Source: Acholeplasmatales bacterium (GTDB taxonomy: Bacteria > Bacillota_I > Bacilli_A > Acholeplasmatales > Anaeroplasmataceae). From it: DNA of 14,396 nt. The notes under the pieces were generated by a model, which saw only the letters and a list, made by a program, of their open reading frames with translations, had not been told where the DNA came from and made no database searches. The position numbers and the translations under genes were made by a program. Where the stretch lies: NCBI GenBank assembly GCA_017388605.1, contig JAFPIE010000153.1, positions 1 to 14,396 of the forward strand. Reading direction: 5' to 3'. Of this stretch, positions 1 through 7,467 are shown piece by piece; position 1 is the first letter of the stretch; every line of letters starts with the position of its first letter.

Positions 1-287
1 CTCCTACTTTAACGATCATGCTAATTATGCGAATCGGTCAGATTTTAAGTGTTGGATATGAGCAAATTATCCTATTAGTTGGTGATTACTCTAATGCATG
101 GGAAACTGCAGACGTTGTATCTACATTCGTATATCGTATGTCAGGTCAGGCAGCAGGTGCTACAGGTTCAGAAGTAATTCAGCAATTAGGTATTGTAGCT
201 GACTTATTCAACTCAATTTTAGCAATGTTCCTAGTATTAGGTGCTAATGCAATCAGTAGACGTGTATCCTCTACATCATTATTCTAA
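1..287 (+). CDS. ABC sugar transporter permease, LplB type, C-terminal part only
   Basis: This is the 3' end of a gene that begins left of the window; the reading frame is open from base 3 to a TAA at 285-287, giving 94 residues. It would be one of two integral membrane subunits of a carbohydrate-type ABC importer (MalF-like superfamily). The visible part resembles the C-terminus of LplB/YtcP-partner permeases: an IMLIMRIGQILSVGYEQ segment, then ETADVVSTFVYR, a last hydrophobic span (about LFNSILAMFLVLGANAI) and a closing SRRVSSTSLF. The LRIGQ...GFE...ETADVIST...N.ISR pattern is characteristic of this family. The EAA loop that contacts the ATPase lies outside the window. The next permease gene follows after about a dozen bases, which supports a heterodimeric pair. 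Internal ATGs such as that at 18 are not starts. Confidence 0.88.
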   Translation, partial: PTLTIMLIMRIGQILSVGYEQIILLVGDYSNAWETADVVSTFVYRMSGQAAGATGSEVIQQLGIVADLFNSILAMFLVLGANAISRRVSSTSLF

Positions 288-301
288 TTGGAGGTATGGC
301 G

Positions 302-1180
302 ATGAAAAGATTAGACAAATCAGAAATAGTATTTAAGCTAATAGCTTATATCCTATTAACCATTTTTGCATTATGCTGTTTATATCCATTTATCTTCATA
401 TTAATGAACTCCATTTCTGCAAAGAATTATGTAGATGCTGGACAGGTAGTTATTATTCCATTTGGATTCCAGCTTAACGCGTATGTTGATGTTTTTGAAA
501 ATAAACAGTTCTGGTTAGCATATTGTAATGCTTTCTATATTACAATTTATGGTACAGCAATCTCCATGTTAGTTGGTGTTTGTGGTGCTTATGCATTATC
601 TAAGACAAGATTAGTATTCGGTAGAGGTTTTAACTTCTTATTAACCGTTACATTATGGTTCAGTGCAGGTATTATTCCAACATACCAAAATTATGTAATG
701 TTCCGTGATGGTTTATTCAGTGGTAATGGCCGTGTATTCTTCATCTTTGCTTTAGGTGTTAATGCATTTAATATCATCCTTTTAAGAAACTATTTCCAGA
801 GTGTACCTCAGGAAATCGAAGAAGCTGCTACAATCGATGGAGCTACAGAGTTCCAGATCTTGACTAGAGTTTATATTCCTATTTCCAAGTCCTCAATTGT
901 TACAGTTGCAATGTTCTATGCTGTAGAATTCTGGAATGGATATTTATGGGCACAAATGCTATTAGGCGAAAAGGATTTACCTTTAACAGCATTTATTAAA
1001 TTATATTTGGATAAGACAATTAAGAACATTGAGGAATCCGGTGGAGGCCAATTAAGCTATTCTACATATTCCTTAAGATATGCATTTATCGTATGCTCTA
1101 TCGTTCCAATTATCTTAATTTATCCAAAGATTCAAAAGTATTTTGCTTCCGGCGTTAATGTCGGCGGTGTAAAGGAATAG
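302..1180 (+). CDS. ABC sugar transporter permease, LplC/YtcP (MalG-like) type
   Basis: This is the second transmembrane subunit of the importer and would pair with the preceding LplB-type permease to form the substrate channel. From the ATG at 302 it has 292 residues, normal for the family. Several hydrophobic spans are visible, starting near residues 12-36 (IAYILLTIFALCCLYPFIFIL). The EAA motif that docks onto the ATPase is clear: EEAATIDGATEF, with E-A-A at residues 174-176, followed by RVYIPIS. The C-terminus ends YFASGVNVGGVKE, close to the YFVKGVMIGAVKG ending common in this family. An upstream in-frame ATG at 296 exists, but GGAGG at 290-294 is only 1 base from it and 7 bases from the ATG at 302, so 302 is the better start. 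The binding-protein gene follows after 10 bases. Confidence 0.93.
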   Translation: MKRLDKSEIVFKLIAYILLTIFALCCLYPFIFILMNSISAKNYVDAGQVVIIPFGFQLNAYVDVFENKQFWLAYCNAFYITIYGTAISMLVGVCGAYALSKTRLVFGRGFNFLLTVTLWFSAGIIPTYQNYVMFRDGLFSGNGRVFFIFALGVNAFNIILLRNYFQSVPQEIEEAATIDGATEFQILTRVYIPISKSSIVTVAMFYAVEFWNGYLWAQMLLGEKDLPLTAFIKLYLDKTIKNIEESGGGQLSYSTYSLRYAFIVCSIVPIILIYPKIQKYFASGVNVGGVKE

Positions 1181-1190
1181 GAGGAGTAAT

Positions 1191-3557
1191 ATGAAAAAGA
1201 AAGTATTAATTTCTTCAATTTCTGCTCTTGCTGTTCTAACACTTGCAAGCTGCGGTGAGGCTGTGAAGGAAGGAAGCTATGCTAAGGGATCCGATGGAGC
1301 TTATGCATTAGTAGATTATTCCGAATCAGTTAATTATTCTGAATTAAATAATAAGGATGTAGATATCTATATCAATTATAATGGTGAATCCGGAATTACA
1401 TTCCGCGGTACATCTTGGTTTAATTCCGTTGACGGAAAGACTTATACTCAAGGCTCAATTCTTCCTACATGGTCAAGAATTGCTGACTTAACAAAAACAA
1501 ATATTCGTGAGGCATCAGGTTATACAGCAACATCTATTGATAATGCGTATACATCTATTGCAACTGCTGGTTATAAGAGTGAAGTTGATTCTTCTAGAAG
1601 CATCGATTTATTCTATAACTCAACAGATAATTTAAAGAAGGCTGGAAATTCTGGTACATTAAAGGACTTATATCCTTATATCTATCCAGAAGGAGATTCT
1701 ACAACAGCATCTACAACAAAGATGCCTAACTTATATGCTTATTTAGAGGCTAACCCTTCCATTAAGCAATCTGTTACAGTAAGTGGTAATCATATTTACT
1801 ATACACCATATCTTGATGGTGATAATGAGGTTGAAAATACATTCATTATGGATACAGAGATTGTATCTAAGGTATTATCTTCCCTAGAGGTTGGTGATAC
1901 TTCTAAGAAGAATGGTGGTACAACCCCTGATAAGAATGTATTACAAACTGGTGCTTATAAGCCATTTATTCAAACAGATGCTGCAACTGTTGATGTTTAT
2001 TACAATGGTGAAAAGAAGACCTATGATCTTGCTGCATCAGAGAACATCATTGCACTTCAAAATAATTTATTACAAGATGCAAATGGCTGCACTGGTAAGG
2101 ATTTAGCAAATCAGCTATTTAATTACATTAAGACAAAATATGCTGCATTATTTACAGCAGGGGTATATAAGACTCCAGCAGACTTATATATTTCTGAATC
2201 TGCTGCATATAATACAGATGAATTAATTGCTTTAATGAGAGTAATTAAGGCTAATCCAGGTGTAATTACAGGTAGTGAGGACAATGAGGTTGAGGTATTC
2301 TTCCCTAGAGGAGAAACAGCATCCGCAATTGATAACATTTATGATTTAGCACAGCTTTGGGGTGTTCAGGGTGTTGATAGCGAAAATGGTAATTACTATT
2401 TTGCAGCTGATGGTACTCTTAACTCACTTGAAACTACATATGCTTCCTATGATGCATTAAATTATATTTCTGCAATTTATAGTGAAGGCTTAATTCTAGA
2501 TAATTTCTATGTTTCTAGTGCAACACCTACATCTACTAGATTCTATGATCAGTATTTCAAGAAGACTAAGGAAAATCCATCCTTTGGTTTCATGATGTAT
2601 GATGATCCATCTATCGTAGCACAGGCTAATGATGCAGAATTCGCAAACACTCATGGTATTCGTTCTGTATTACCTCCAAGAACTTATTGGACAACAGATG
2701 GAAATACAGCAAAGCAGCATTTATACGATGAGAATGGAATTACAATCACCGAAGGCAAGAGCTTAGTTCGTTACTATGAATCTAATAGATCCCTACAGAC
2801 TACATCTTGGTCAATTCCTGCTTCATCTGACAGTGTTGATGCAGCATTAAGAATTATGGATTTCATGTATTCTGGTGTTGGTCAATTAATTCAGAACTAT
2901 GGTCCAGAAAATTACTGGATGAATAGTACACTTGATAGCAAGAAGGTATCTAATGAATTAGTAGCTGGTGAAGCTAATGCAATCATTAGTGACTATACAA
3001 GACTTGAGCTTGCATCTTCACAGATGGATTTCTGGAGCTTTATGAGAGGCTATGTTGGAGCTACTCATGGTATCGGTTATGTTCGTCTATCTGGCTTAAA
3101 TCTACAGGTTACAAATCAATATGGACGTGTTGGTTTAACAAATATCAATAAGGCTATCGCTGCTGGCGTATTAGAGCATGCATTATCGAATGCACAAGAT
3201 ACTGCAACAGCATCTACATTCACTTGGAATCGTAGTGTTCCAACAGAATTCTCAACTGCTGTTACAGATACAAATGGTGCATGGGATGGTATCACAGGCT
3301 TCTGGGCTACAAATAAGGTAAATAAGAACGAAGGTTGGGTAAACCTAGTTGTTACACCTTATAGTGAGGCAACAGCTCAAAAGATTTCTGCTGGTACAGA
3401 TGAAAACCTATATGTAATTAAGACTGCTAAGAATGGTAACAAGATTACTTATAAGGATATGTTCACTCAGATGTCTGCAAGAGACAGCAAGTGCTTATGG
3501 TTATTAGCAAGATCCTTAGGCGATGCATGTGTCCCTGGATACATTAACGAGAAATAA
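1191..3557 (+). CDS. extracellular solute-binding lipoprotein of the sugar-type ABC importer, unusually large
   Basis: This is probably the substrate receptor of the importer, anchored to the outer face of the membrane. The start is set by AGGAGG at 1179-1184, six bases before the ATG. The N-terminus is a lipoprotein signal: MKKK, a hydrophobic stretch, then LASC with the lipidated cysteine at residue 21, followed by GEAVKEGS. The mature part is Ser/Thr/Asn/Tyr-rich and has almost no cysteine, typical of an exported protein. Aromatic residues are frequent (TYWTTDG, FWSFMRGYVG, GAWDGITGFW), as is usual in sugar-binding sites. It has 788 residues, against roughly 430-550 for common LplA-type proteins, so extra domains or insertions are likely. 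Assignment rests mainly on the lipobox and on its place directly after two permease genes; the ligand cannot be read from the sequence. Confidence 0.85.
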   Translation: MKKKVLISSISALAVLTLASCGEAVKEGSYAKGSDGAYALVDYSESVNYSELNNKDVDIYINYNGESGITFRGTSWFNSVDGKTYTQGSILPTWSRIADLTKTNIREASGYTATSIDNAYTSIATAGYKSEVDSSRSIDLFYNSTDNLKKAGNSGTLKDLYPYIYPEGDSTTASTTKMPNLYAYLEANPSIKQSVTVSGNHIYYTPYLDGDNEVENTFIMDTEIVSKVLSSLEVGDTSKKNGGTTPDKNVLQTGAYKPFIQTDAATVDVYYNGEKKTYDLAASENIIALQNNLLQDANGCTGKDLANQLFNYIKTKYAALFTAGVYKTPADLYISESAAYNTDELIALMRVIKANPGVITGSEDNEVEVFFPRGETASAIDNIYDLAQLWGVQGVDSENGNYYFAADGTLNSLETTYASYDALNYISAIYSEGLILDNFYVSSATPTSTRFYDQYFKKTKENPSFGFMMYDDPSIVAQANDAEFANTHGIRSVLPPRTYWTTDGNTAKQHLYDENGITITEGKSLVRYYESNRSLQTTSWSIPASSDSVDAALRIMDFMYSGVGQLIQNYGPENYWMNSTLDSKKVSNELVAGEANAIISDYTRLELASSQMDFWSFMRGYVGATHGIGYVRLSGLNLQVTNQYGRVGLTNINKAIAAGVLEHALSNAQDTATASTFTWNRSVPTEFSTAVTDTNGAWDGITGFWATNKVNKNEGWVNLVVTPYSEATAQKISAGTDENLYVIKTAKNGNKITYKDMFTQMSARDSKCLWLLARSLGDACVPGYINEK

Positions 3558-3583
3558 ACTGCAAATAATATCGGAGGTTAAAA

Positions 3584-4324
3584 ATGAAAAAATTATTAAA
3601 ACATATGAAACTCATTCATTTAATATTTCTGATCTTAGGTGGAGCAGTAATTATTTCTGCGTTACCATTTAAAACACAGTATAATACGGTTTATGTAAAT
3701 GTCGACGCTACAGGTATTGAAAATGCCTCTAGAGAAATGACAAATGCTATAAATCAGGATCAGACATTATTATATGATTATTATGATATGATTGGTGATA
3801 ACTTCAACAATCATAAAACAGTCGTTTATGATTTCCAAAATTCTTTGAATGTCGTAAACAACCTAATCCTATGGTTTGGAATTGTTCTTGTAGTTGCTGC
3901 ATTAGTACTATTCCTATTCCAAAACCACAAGAGAAAGATTTATTATGGTACAAATGTGCTTATGAGTGTTGTTGCAACACTTGCAACTGCTGTATTCGGT
4001 GTAATTGTATTAATTCAATTACTTGGTGCAATGGGTACTCTAGGCGCAAATCTAGAATTGTTTAATTCTGTTGCAGTACTTCAAAATTCCGATTTGAGAA
4101 CAACAGCATATCAAGCTGCAGAAGCAGCTGGTGCAGCTGGAGCTAAGGAAGCCTTAGCAAACTACTTCTATGTTACAAGCACAACACTTGTATTCTATAT
4201 GATTGGAATTATTGTTGTAATTGCATATTCCTTATTCATGTTAATCTTAACATTCTCTAAATTTAAGAGAACTAAGGAAAGAAGACAAGAAATTTTAAGT
4301 AAGGCGGTAGAGAATAATGATTAA
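3584..4324 (+). CDS. unknown membrane protein 1 of the importer operon, four predicted spans
   Basis: I do not recognise a family. The 246-residue product has a basic N-terminus (MKKLLKHMK), a first span near residues 10-28, and a hydrophilic segment of about 60 residues, predicted outside, rich in Asn, Asp and Tyr (around TNAINQDQTLLYDYYDMIG). Two further spans lie near 90-112 and 120-150. A second outer segment contains an Ala/Gly-rich patch (AAEAAGAAGAKEA), followed by a last span near 200-225 and a basic cytoplasmic tail (KFKRTKERRQE). GGAGG at 3573-3577 lies 6 bases before the ATG. The gene follows the binding protein after 26 bases and overlaps the next gene by 8 bases, so it is translated as part of the importer operon. 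A role as accessory or regulatory membrane subunit is only inference. Confidence 0.72.
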   Translation: MKKLLKHMKLIHLIFLILGGAVIISALPFKTQYNTVYVNVDATGIENASREMTNAINQDQTLLYDYYDMIGDNFNNHKTVVYDFQNSLNVVNNLILWFGIVLVVAALVLFLFQNHKRKIYYGTNVLMSVVATLATAVFGVIVLIQLLGAMGTLGANLELFNSVAVLQNSDLRTTAYQAAEAAGAAGAKEALANYFYVTSTTLVFYMIGIIVVIAYSLFMLILTFSKFKRTKERRQEILSKAVENND

Positions 4325-4922
4325 TGAACTAGAAAAGAAATCATCATTTAATGCGATGTCCGATTTGGAAATCACAAAGAATTCTATCGAAATGCTAAGA
4401 TATAGAAACAACCGTTTAGCTTATGCTTTAGGCTTAAGTGGTGTAGCTTTAAGCTTACTTGCAGCGTTTGTTTGTATGAATAGTATGAATCCTGAAAATT
4501 TCCAGGTCATCTTCAAAATTATTTTAAATGTATTTATTCTGTTATTTGGATTCCTATGCTGCGAAAAAGCTAAGACTTATCAAGTAAGAGGTTCATTCTA
4601 CTTAATTGGTTTAGGTGTTATTTGTTTCTTCCGTATCCTATGGATTCCTCTACAGCTAATGACAAACTATAGTGCATATGTAGCAGCTAAGGCTGCTGAT
4701 GATGTTGAGGCTATGAATAATGCTTCAAGATTCTTAGGTGCAACTATTATTAACAGCGACGGTCAGGTGAACTGGTTACCAGCGGATGGTACAATAAGAG
4801 GATTAATCGCAATTATCCTATTAGTACTTGCAGGTATCTTAATGATCGTTGGTGGTGTAATTGGCTTCTTAAAGGCAAAGAAATTAACAGCATACTTAGA
4901 CAGCTTAAAGGAAACAAAGTAA
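4317..4922 (+). CDS. unknown membrane protein 2 of the importer operon, four predicted spans
   Basis: No family recognised. The 201-residue product starts with a soluble stretch of about 30 residues (ELEKKSSFNAMSDLEITKN). Spans follow near residues 34-54, 62-82 and 90-115, with a pair of cysteines (FLCCEKAK) at the end of span 2. A polar segment with INSDGQVNWLPADG precedes a final long span near 163-187 (GLIAIILLVLAGILMIVGGVIGF) and a Lys-rich tail. The ATG at 4317 lies inside the end of the previous gene (overlap 4317-4324), and only a weak AAGG lies upstream, which suggests translational coupling to membrane protein 1. The ATPase gene follows after 15 bases. The tight coupling suggests that proteins 1 and 2 work together. 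Confidence 0.72.
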   Translation: MINELEKKSSFNAMSDLEITKNSIEMLRYRNNRLAYALGLSGVALSLLAAFVCMNSMNPENFQVIFKIILNVFILLFGFLCCEKAKTYQVRGSFYLIGLGVICFFRILWIPLQLMTNYSAYVAAKAADDVEAMNNASRFLGATIINSDGQVNWLPADGTIRGLIAIILLVLAGILMIVGGVIGFLKAKKLTAYLDSLKETK

Positions 4923-4937
4923 GGGAGGAATCGAAAA

Positions 4938-6041
4938 ATGGCACAAGAAGTTATATTAAAGGACGTCAACAAGGTTTATCCAAATGGCTTCCATGCAGTA
5001 TATGATTTTAATATCGAAATCCAGAAAGGCGAATTCATCGTACTATGTGGTCCTTCTGGATGTGGTAAATCCACAACATTACGTATGATTGCTGGTTTAG
5101 AGGAAATCTCTTCCGGTGAATTAATTATCAATAATAAAAAGGTGAACAATGTAGCTCCTGCAGATAGAGATATCGCAATGGTATTCCAAAATTATGCACT
5201 ATATGCGCATATGACAGTTTACCATAACATGGCATTCTCATTAACAATTCGTAAGATTGACCCAGTTGAAATCCATGCAAGAGTTATGAAGGCTGCTGAT
5301 ATCTTAGGCTTAATTCCATATTTAAATAGAAAGCCTAAGCAGCTATCTGGTGGTCAGCGTCAAAGAGTTGCTTTAGGTAGAGCAATTGTTCGTAACCCAA
5401 TCGTATTCTTACTAGATGAGCCTCTATCTAACCTAGATGCTAAGCTAAGAGGTTCTATGAGAAAGGAATTAATGCAGTTACATGAAAGATTAAATACTAC
5501 ATTTATCTATGTAACTCATGACCAGGTTGAAGCATTAACTCTTGCAACAAGAATTGTTGTTATGAAGGATGGTTATGTAAAGCAGATTGCAGCTCCTAAG
5601 GAAATGTTTGATAAGCCTGAGGATCTATTCGTTGCAGGCTTCATTGGTACTCCACCAATGAATATCATCGATGGTACAATTGATCCAGCTTTAGAGTATT
5701 TCACTCATGATGCAACTGGTGTACAGCTAAAGCTAACTGAGCATCAAAGCGAAATCTTAGGCTCTTATGCAGGTAAGCAGGTTAAGTTTGGTATTCGTCC
5801 TGAATATGTATATATTGACGAGAAGAGCCTTGCTAAATTCAAGGATTCTACCGTTCATATGAGTATTGATTATACAGAATATTTAGGCGCATATAATCTA
5901 GTTTATGCTAAGTTTGGTGAAGACCAATTCATTGCTAAGGTAGCTGAAAGAAACCAAATTGAAGCAACTGAGGCTGATTTTGCCTTAGATATGGAGAAGG
6001 CTCATTTCTTCGATGTAGAAACAACTAAGAGAATTAGATAA
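4938..6041 (+). CDS. sugar-type ABC importer ATPase (MsmX/UgpC/MalK family)
   Basis: This is the nucleotide-binding subunit that powers the importer from the cytoplasmic side. The 367-residue protein has all canonical motifs: Walker A GPSGCGKST at 38-46, Q-loop Gln84, signature LSGGQ at 136-140, Walker B ending in Asp160-Glu161 within VFLLDEPLSNLD, and the switch His194 in YVTHDQVEAL. A C-terminal regulatory/TOBE part spans about 240-367 and includes the family hallmark VKFGIRPEYVYI. GGGAGG at 4923-4928 precedes the ATG. Importers with LplB/LplC permeases often lack their own ATPase and share one MsmX-type protein; here the ATPase gene is inside the operon, flanked on both sides by unknown membrane-protein genes. 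One departure: the usually conserved NYALYPHM after the Q-loop reads NYALYAHM. Confidence 0.95.
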   Translation: MAQEVILKDVNKVYPNGFHAVYDFNIEIQKGEFIVLCGPSGCGKSTTLRMIAGLEEISSGELIINNKKVNNVAPADRDIAMVFQNYALYAHMTVYHNMAFSLTIRKIDPVEIHARVMKAADILGLIPYLNRKPKQLSGGQRQRVALGRAIVRNPIVFLLDEPLSNLDAKLRGSMRKELMQLHERLNTTFIYVTHDQVEALTLATRIVVMKDGYVKQIAAPKEMFDKPEDLFVAGFIGTPPMNIIDGTIDPALEYFTHDATGVQLKLTEHQSEILGSYAGKQVKFGIRPEYVYIDEKSLAKFKDSTVHMSIDYTEYLGAYNLVYAKFGEDQFIAKVAERNQIEATEADFALDMEKAHFFDVETTKRIR

Positions 6042-6052
6042 GGAGGTACCTC

Positions 6053-6718
6053 ATGGATCAAAGTAGATATGAACAGGTCCCAAAGAAGGAAGGAAAGGCT
6101 GGTAAAGCCTTTAAGAACTTCGGCAAGTACCTTAAAACAGTTGGTCTTAGCATTGTAGAAAGCTTTAAATACAATCGTATGAAGCTTCCTGCATTCATGC
6201 TAGGAATCGGAGGAATCCTTATCGGTTTATTCCTATCCGTACATGCTGCAACTATTAAGCAGCTAACTTATACTTATTCTTATGTCGTAGAAGAATCAGG
6301 ACAATTAGTTAAATATACAGCTATGCTTCCTGGTATGTCTTATGACTATACAGGTATTGTAATCTTTATTTTAATGCTACTTGGTATTTTAAATATCTTT
6401 ATTGCACTTGCATTCAATAGCAAGCAGAACAAGGGGTCTGTAGTTTCTGCAACCATCATTACATTAGTTATGATTGGTTTAACTATCGCATATGTATATG
6501 CAGTAACCTATTTCAAGACATATCATGATACTGGTATTGAAGTAAATGGTACATTATACAAGCTTGAAATTGCTGGTGGTGGATATGAATCTAACTTCCT
6601 TAGCAATTATATGGGCTCTATGATTGTATTATTCATCGCTGATGGATTATCCGCACTTGCATGTGTTTTAGGCTTCATTCATTATAACCGTGCATATGAG
6701 AAGGGCGACGAAAGATAA
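6053..6718 (+). CDS. unknown membrane protein 3 of the importer operon, four predicted spans
   Basis: No family recognised. The product has 221 residues. The first 44 or so are soluble and basic (KKEGKAGKAFKNFGKYLK). A first span follows near 47-67 (MLGIGGILIGLFLSVHA), then a short outer segment (TYSYVVEESGQLVKYTAMLPG), spans near 99-122 and 130-152, a second outer segment (YHDTGIEVNGTLYKLEIAGGG), and a last span near 188-208 ending in a charged tail. The layout of spans and two outer loops is like that of membrane protein 1, although I see no convincing sequence match by eye. AAGGAGG at 6040-6046 is 6 bases before the ATG, and the gene lies 11 bases after the ATPase gene. Function unknown; context suggests a partner of the importer. 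Confidence 0.7.
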   Translation: MDQSRYEQVPKKEGKAGKAFKNFGKYLKTVGLSIVESFKYNRMKLPAFMLGIGGILIGLFLSVHAATIKQLTYTYSYVVEESGQLVKYTAMLPGMSYDYTGIVIFILMLLGILNIFIALAFNSKQNKGSVVSATIITLVMIGLTIAYVYAVTYFKTYHDTGIEVNGTLYKLEIAGGGYESNFLSNYMGSMIVLFIADGLSALACVLGFIHYNRAYEKGDER

Positions 6719-6719
6719 G

Positions 6720-7319
6720 ATGAAGAAAAATAGAACAGAAGAAAAGGAAGAAATCGATGAATATGGCGATATAGAGCCATATCAAGTCGATAAATTATCT
6801 AAGATTCCATCTGGATTAATTATTACCTTTATGAAGTTCTGGGCAGCTGCGGCTGCCGTTTTCTTCATATTGATTGGTGGCTTAGACTTAGGTATCAATT
6901 TTTCTAAGGAAACAACGGATATCTATGAGGATTATGCAATTACCATTCGTGCAATTGTCCTTGTATCCTTATTCCTTGCTATCCTTTTGAATTATGGTAT
7001 TAAGCATATAGCTCATTTAATGAACAATAGAAGAAATAATACACATAAGTGGATGATATTAAATCTTAAGGGCTTTCTAGGCTTTTTAGCATATTTTCTA
7101 TATTCTATAGTTACTATGACCATTATGTTCTTTATCGTATTGCTATTTAGCTATTATAAGCTTGTTCCATCCTTCATGGATAATGGAGGAATTGGTATTG
7201 AACCATTCTCCTATGGACTAGGCTTTATTTTAGTCGATGGAGTATTCCTAGTAGCTAAGAATTATATTGTTAAGCTATATCAATATTTAAAGTATAAAAA
7301 GCAAATTCAAATGGCTTAG
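6720..7319 (+). CDS. unknown membrane protein 4, last gene of the importer operon
   Basis: No family recognised. From the ATG at 6720 the product has 199 residues. It has a strongly charged soluble N-terminus (MKKNRTEEKEEIDEYGDIEP), a first span near 39-59 that opens with five alanines (FWAAAAAVFFILIGG), and spans near 75-97, 119-146 and 163-183. The tail is Lys/Tyr-rich. A GTG at 6690 would lengthen the frame to 209 residues but has no ribosome binding site and lies inside the previous gene. The ATG at 6720 begins one base after the previous stop codon and is likely read by coupling, with AAGGG at 6701-6705 as a distant site. The gene is followed directly by a terminator. Function unknown. 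Confidence 0.7.
   Translation: MKKNRTEEKEEIDEYGDIEPYQVDKLSKIPSGLIITFMKFWAAAAAVFFILIGGLDLGINFSKETTDIYEDYAITIRAIVLVSLFLAILLNYGIKHIAHLMNNRRNNTHKWMILNLKGFLGFLAYFLYSIVTMTIMFFIVLLFSYYKLVPSFMDNGGIGIEPFSYGLGFILVDGVFLVAKNYIVKLYQYLKYKKQIQMA
6842..6857 (+). other. GC-rich perfect hairpin followed by a T-rich run inside membrane protein 4
   Basis: GGCAGC (6842-6847) and GCTGCC (6852-6857) pair perfectly around a TGCG loop, and the RNA continues GTTTTCTTC. The shape resembles a weak intrinsic terminator within a coding region. It coincides with codons for a run of alanines, which naturally produces such pairing, so function is uncertain. Confidence 0.35.
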
Positions 7320-7324
7320 ATTAT

Positions 7325-7355
7325 GAGGGCAAAACGCCCTCTTTTCATTTTTTTT
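7325..7355 (+). terminator. intrinsic terminator closing the importer operon
   Basis: GAGGGC (7325-7330) pairs with GCCCTC (7336-7341) around a 5-base AAAAC loop. It is followed at once by TTTTCATTTTTTTT. It starts 5 bases after the stop codon of membrane protein 4 and separates the importer operon from the rpiB-upp-atp operon. Confidence 0.92.
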
Positions 7356-7379
7356 GAAAATCGATATACACATTACAAA

Positions 7380-7389
7380 AAAACGTTTT
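7380..7389. promoter_or_regulatory. 10-base palindrome AAAACGTTTT just upstream of the rpiB promoter
   Basis: A perfect palindrome with a central CG lies 8 bases before the proposed -35 element. The core matches the AA-CG-TT centre seen in operators of LacI/CcpA-family repressors, but the outer cre bases (TG at the left end, final A at the right) are missing. A regulator site is possible but not shown. Confidence 0.3.
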
Positions 7390-7397
7390 CTAAAACC

Positions 7398-7426
7398 TCT
7401 TCAAGTATGTGCTTTCGTGTTATAAT
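7398..7426 (+). promoter_or_regulatory. extended -10 promoter for rpiB-upp-atp
   Basis: TATAAT at 7421-7426 is a perfect -10 element, preceded by TG at 7418-7419, which makes an extended -10 (TGTTATAAT). A weak -35 candidate TCTTCA (7398-7403) stands 17 bases upstream. It is the only clear sigma-A-type promoter I see in the window, and it lies in the only sizeable gap. Transcription would start near 7433. I see no equally good promoter inside the atp genes. Confidence 0.75.
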
Positions 7427-7467
7427 GAATTGATGTGTTAAATTTATTGAGAAAGGATTAAAAATGT

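Noticed and set aside
296..301. Upstream ATG of the second permease (two residues longer)
   Set aside because: Its Shine-Dalgarno spacing is only 1 base; the ATG at 302 has 7 and is the better start.
4095..4155. Ala/Gly-rich repeated codons in membrane protein 1 (GCAGCTGG twice)
   Set aside because: Short low-complexity coding sequence; no regular unit and no sign of a mobile or regulatory repeat.
7360..7376. Possible cre site around TGAAAATCGATATACA
   Set aside because: Spacing is off by one base from the TGWNANCGNTNWCA consensus, so it does not match.
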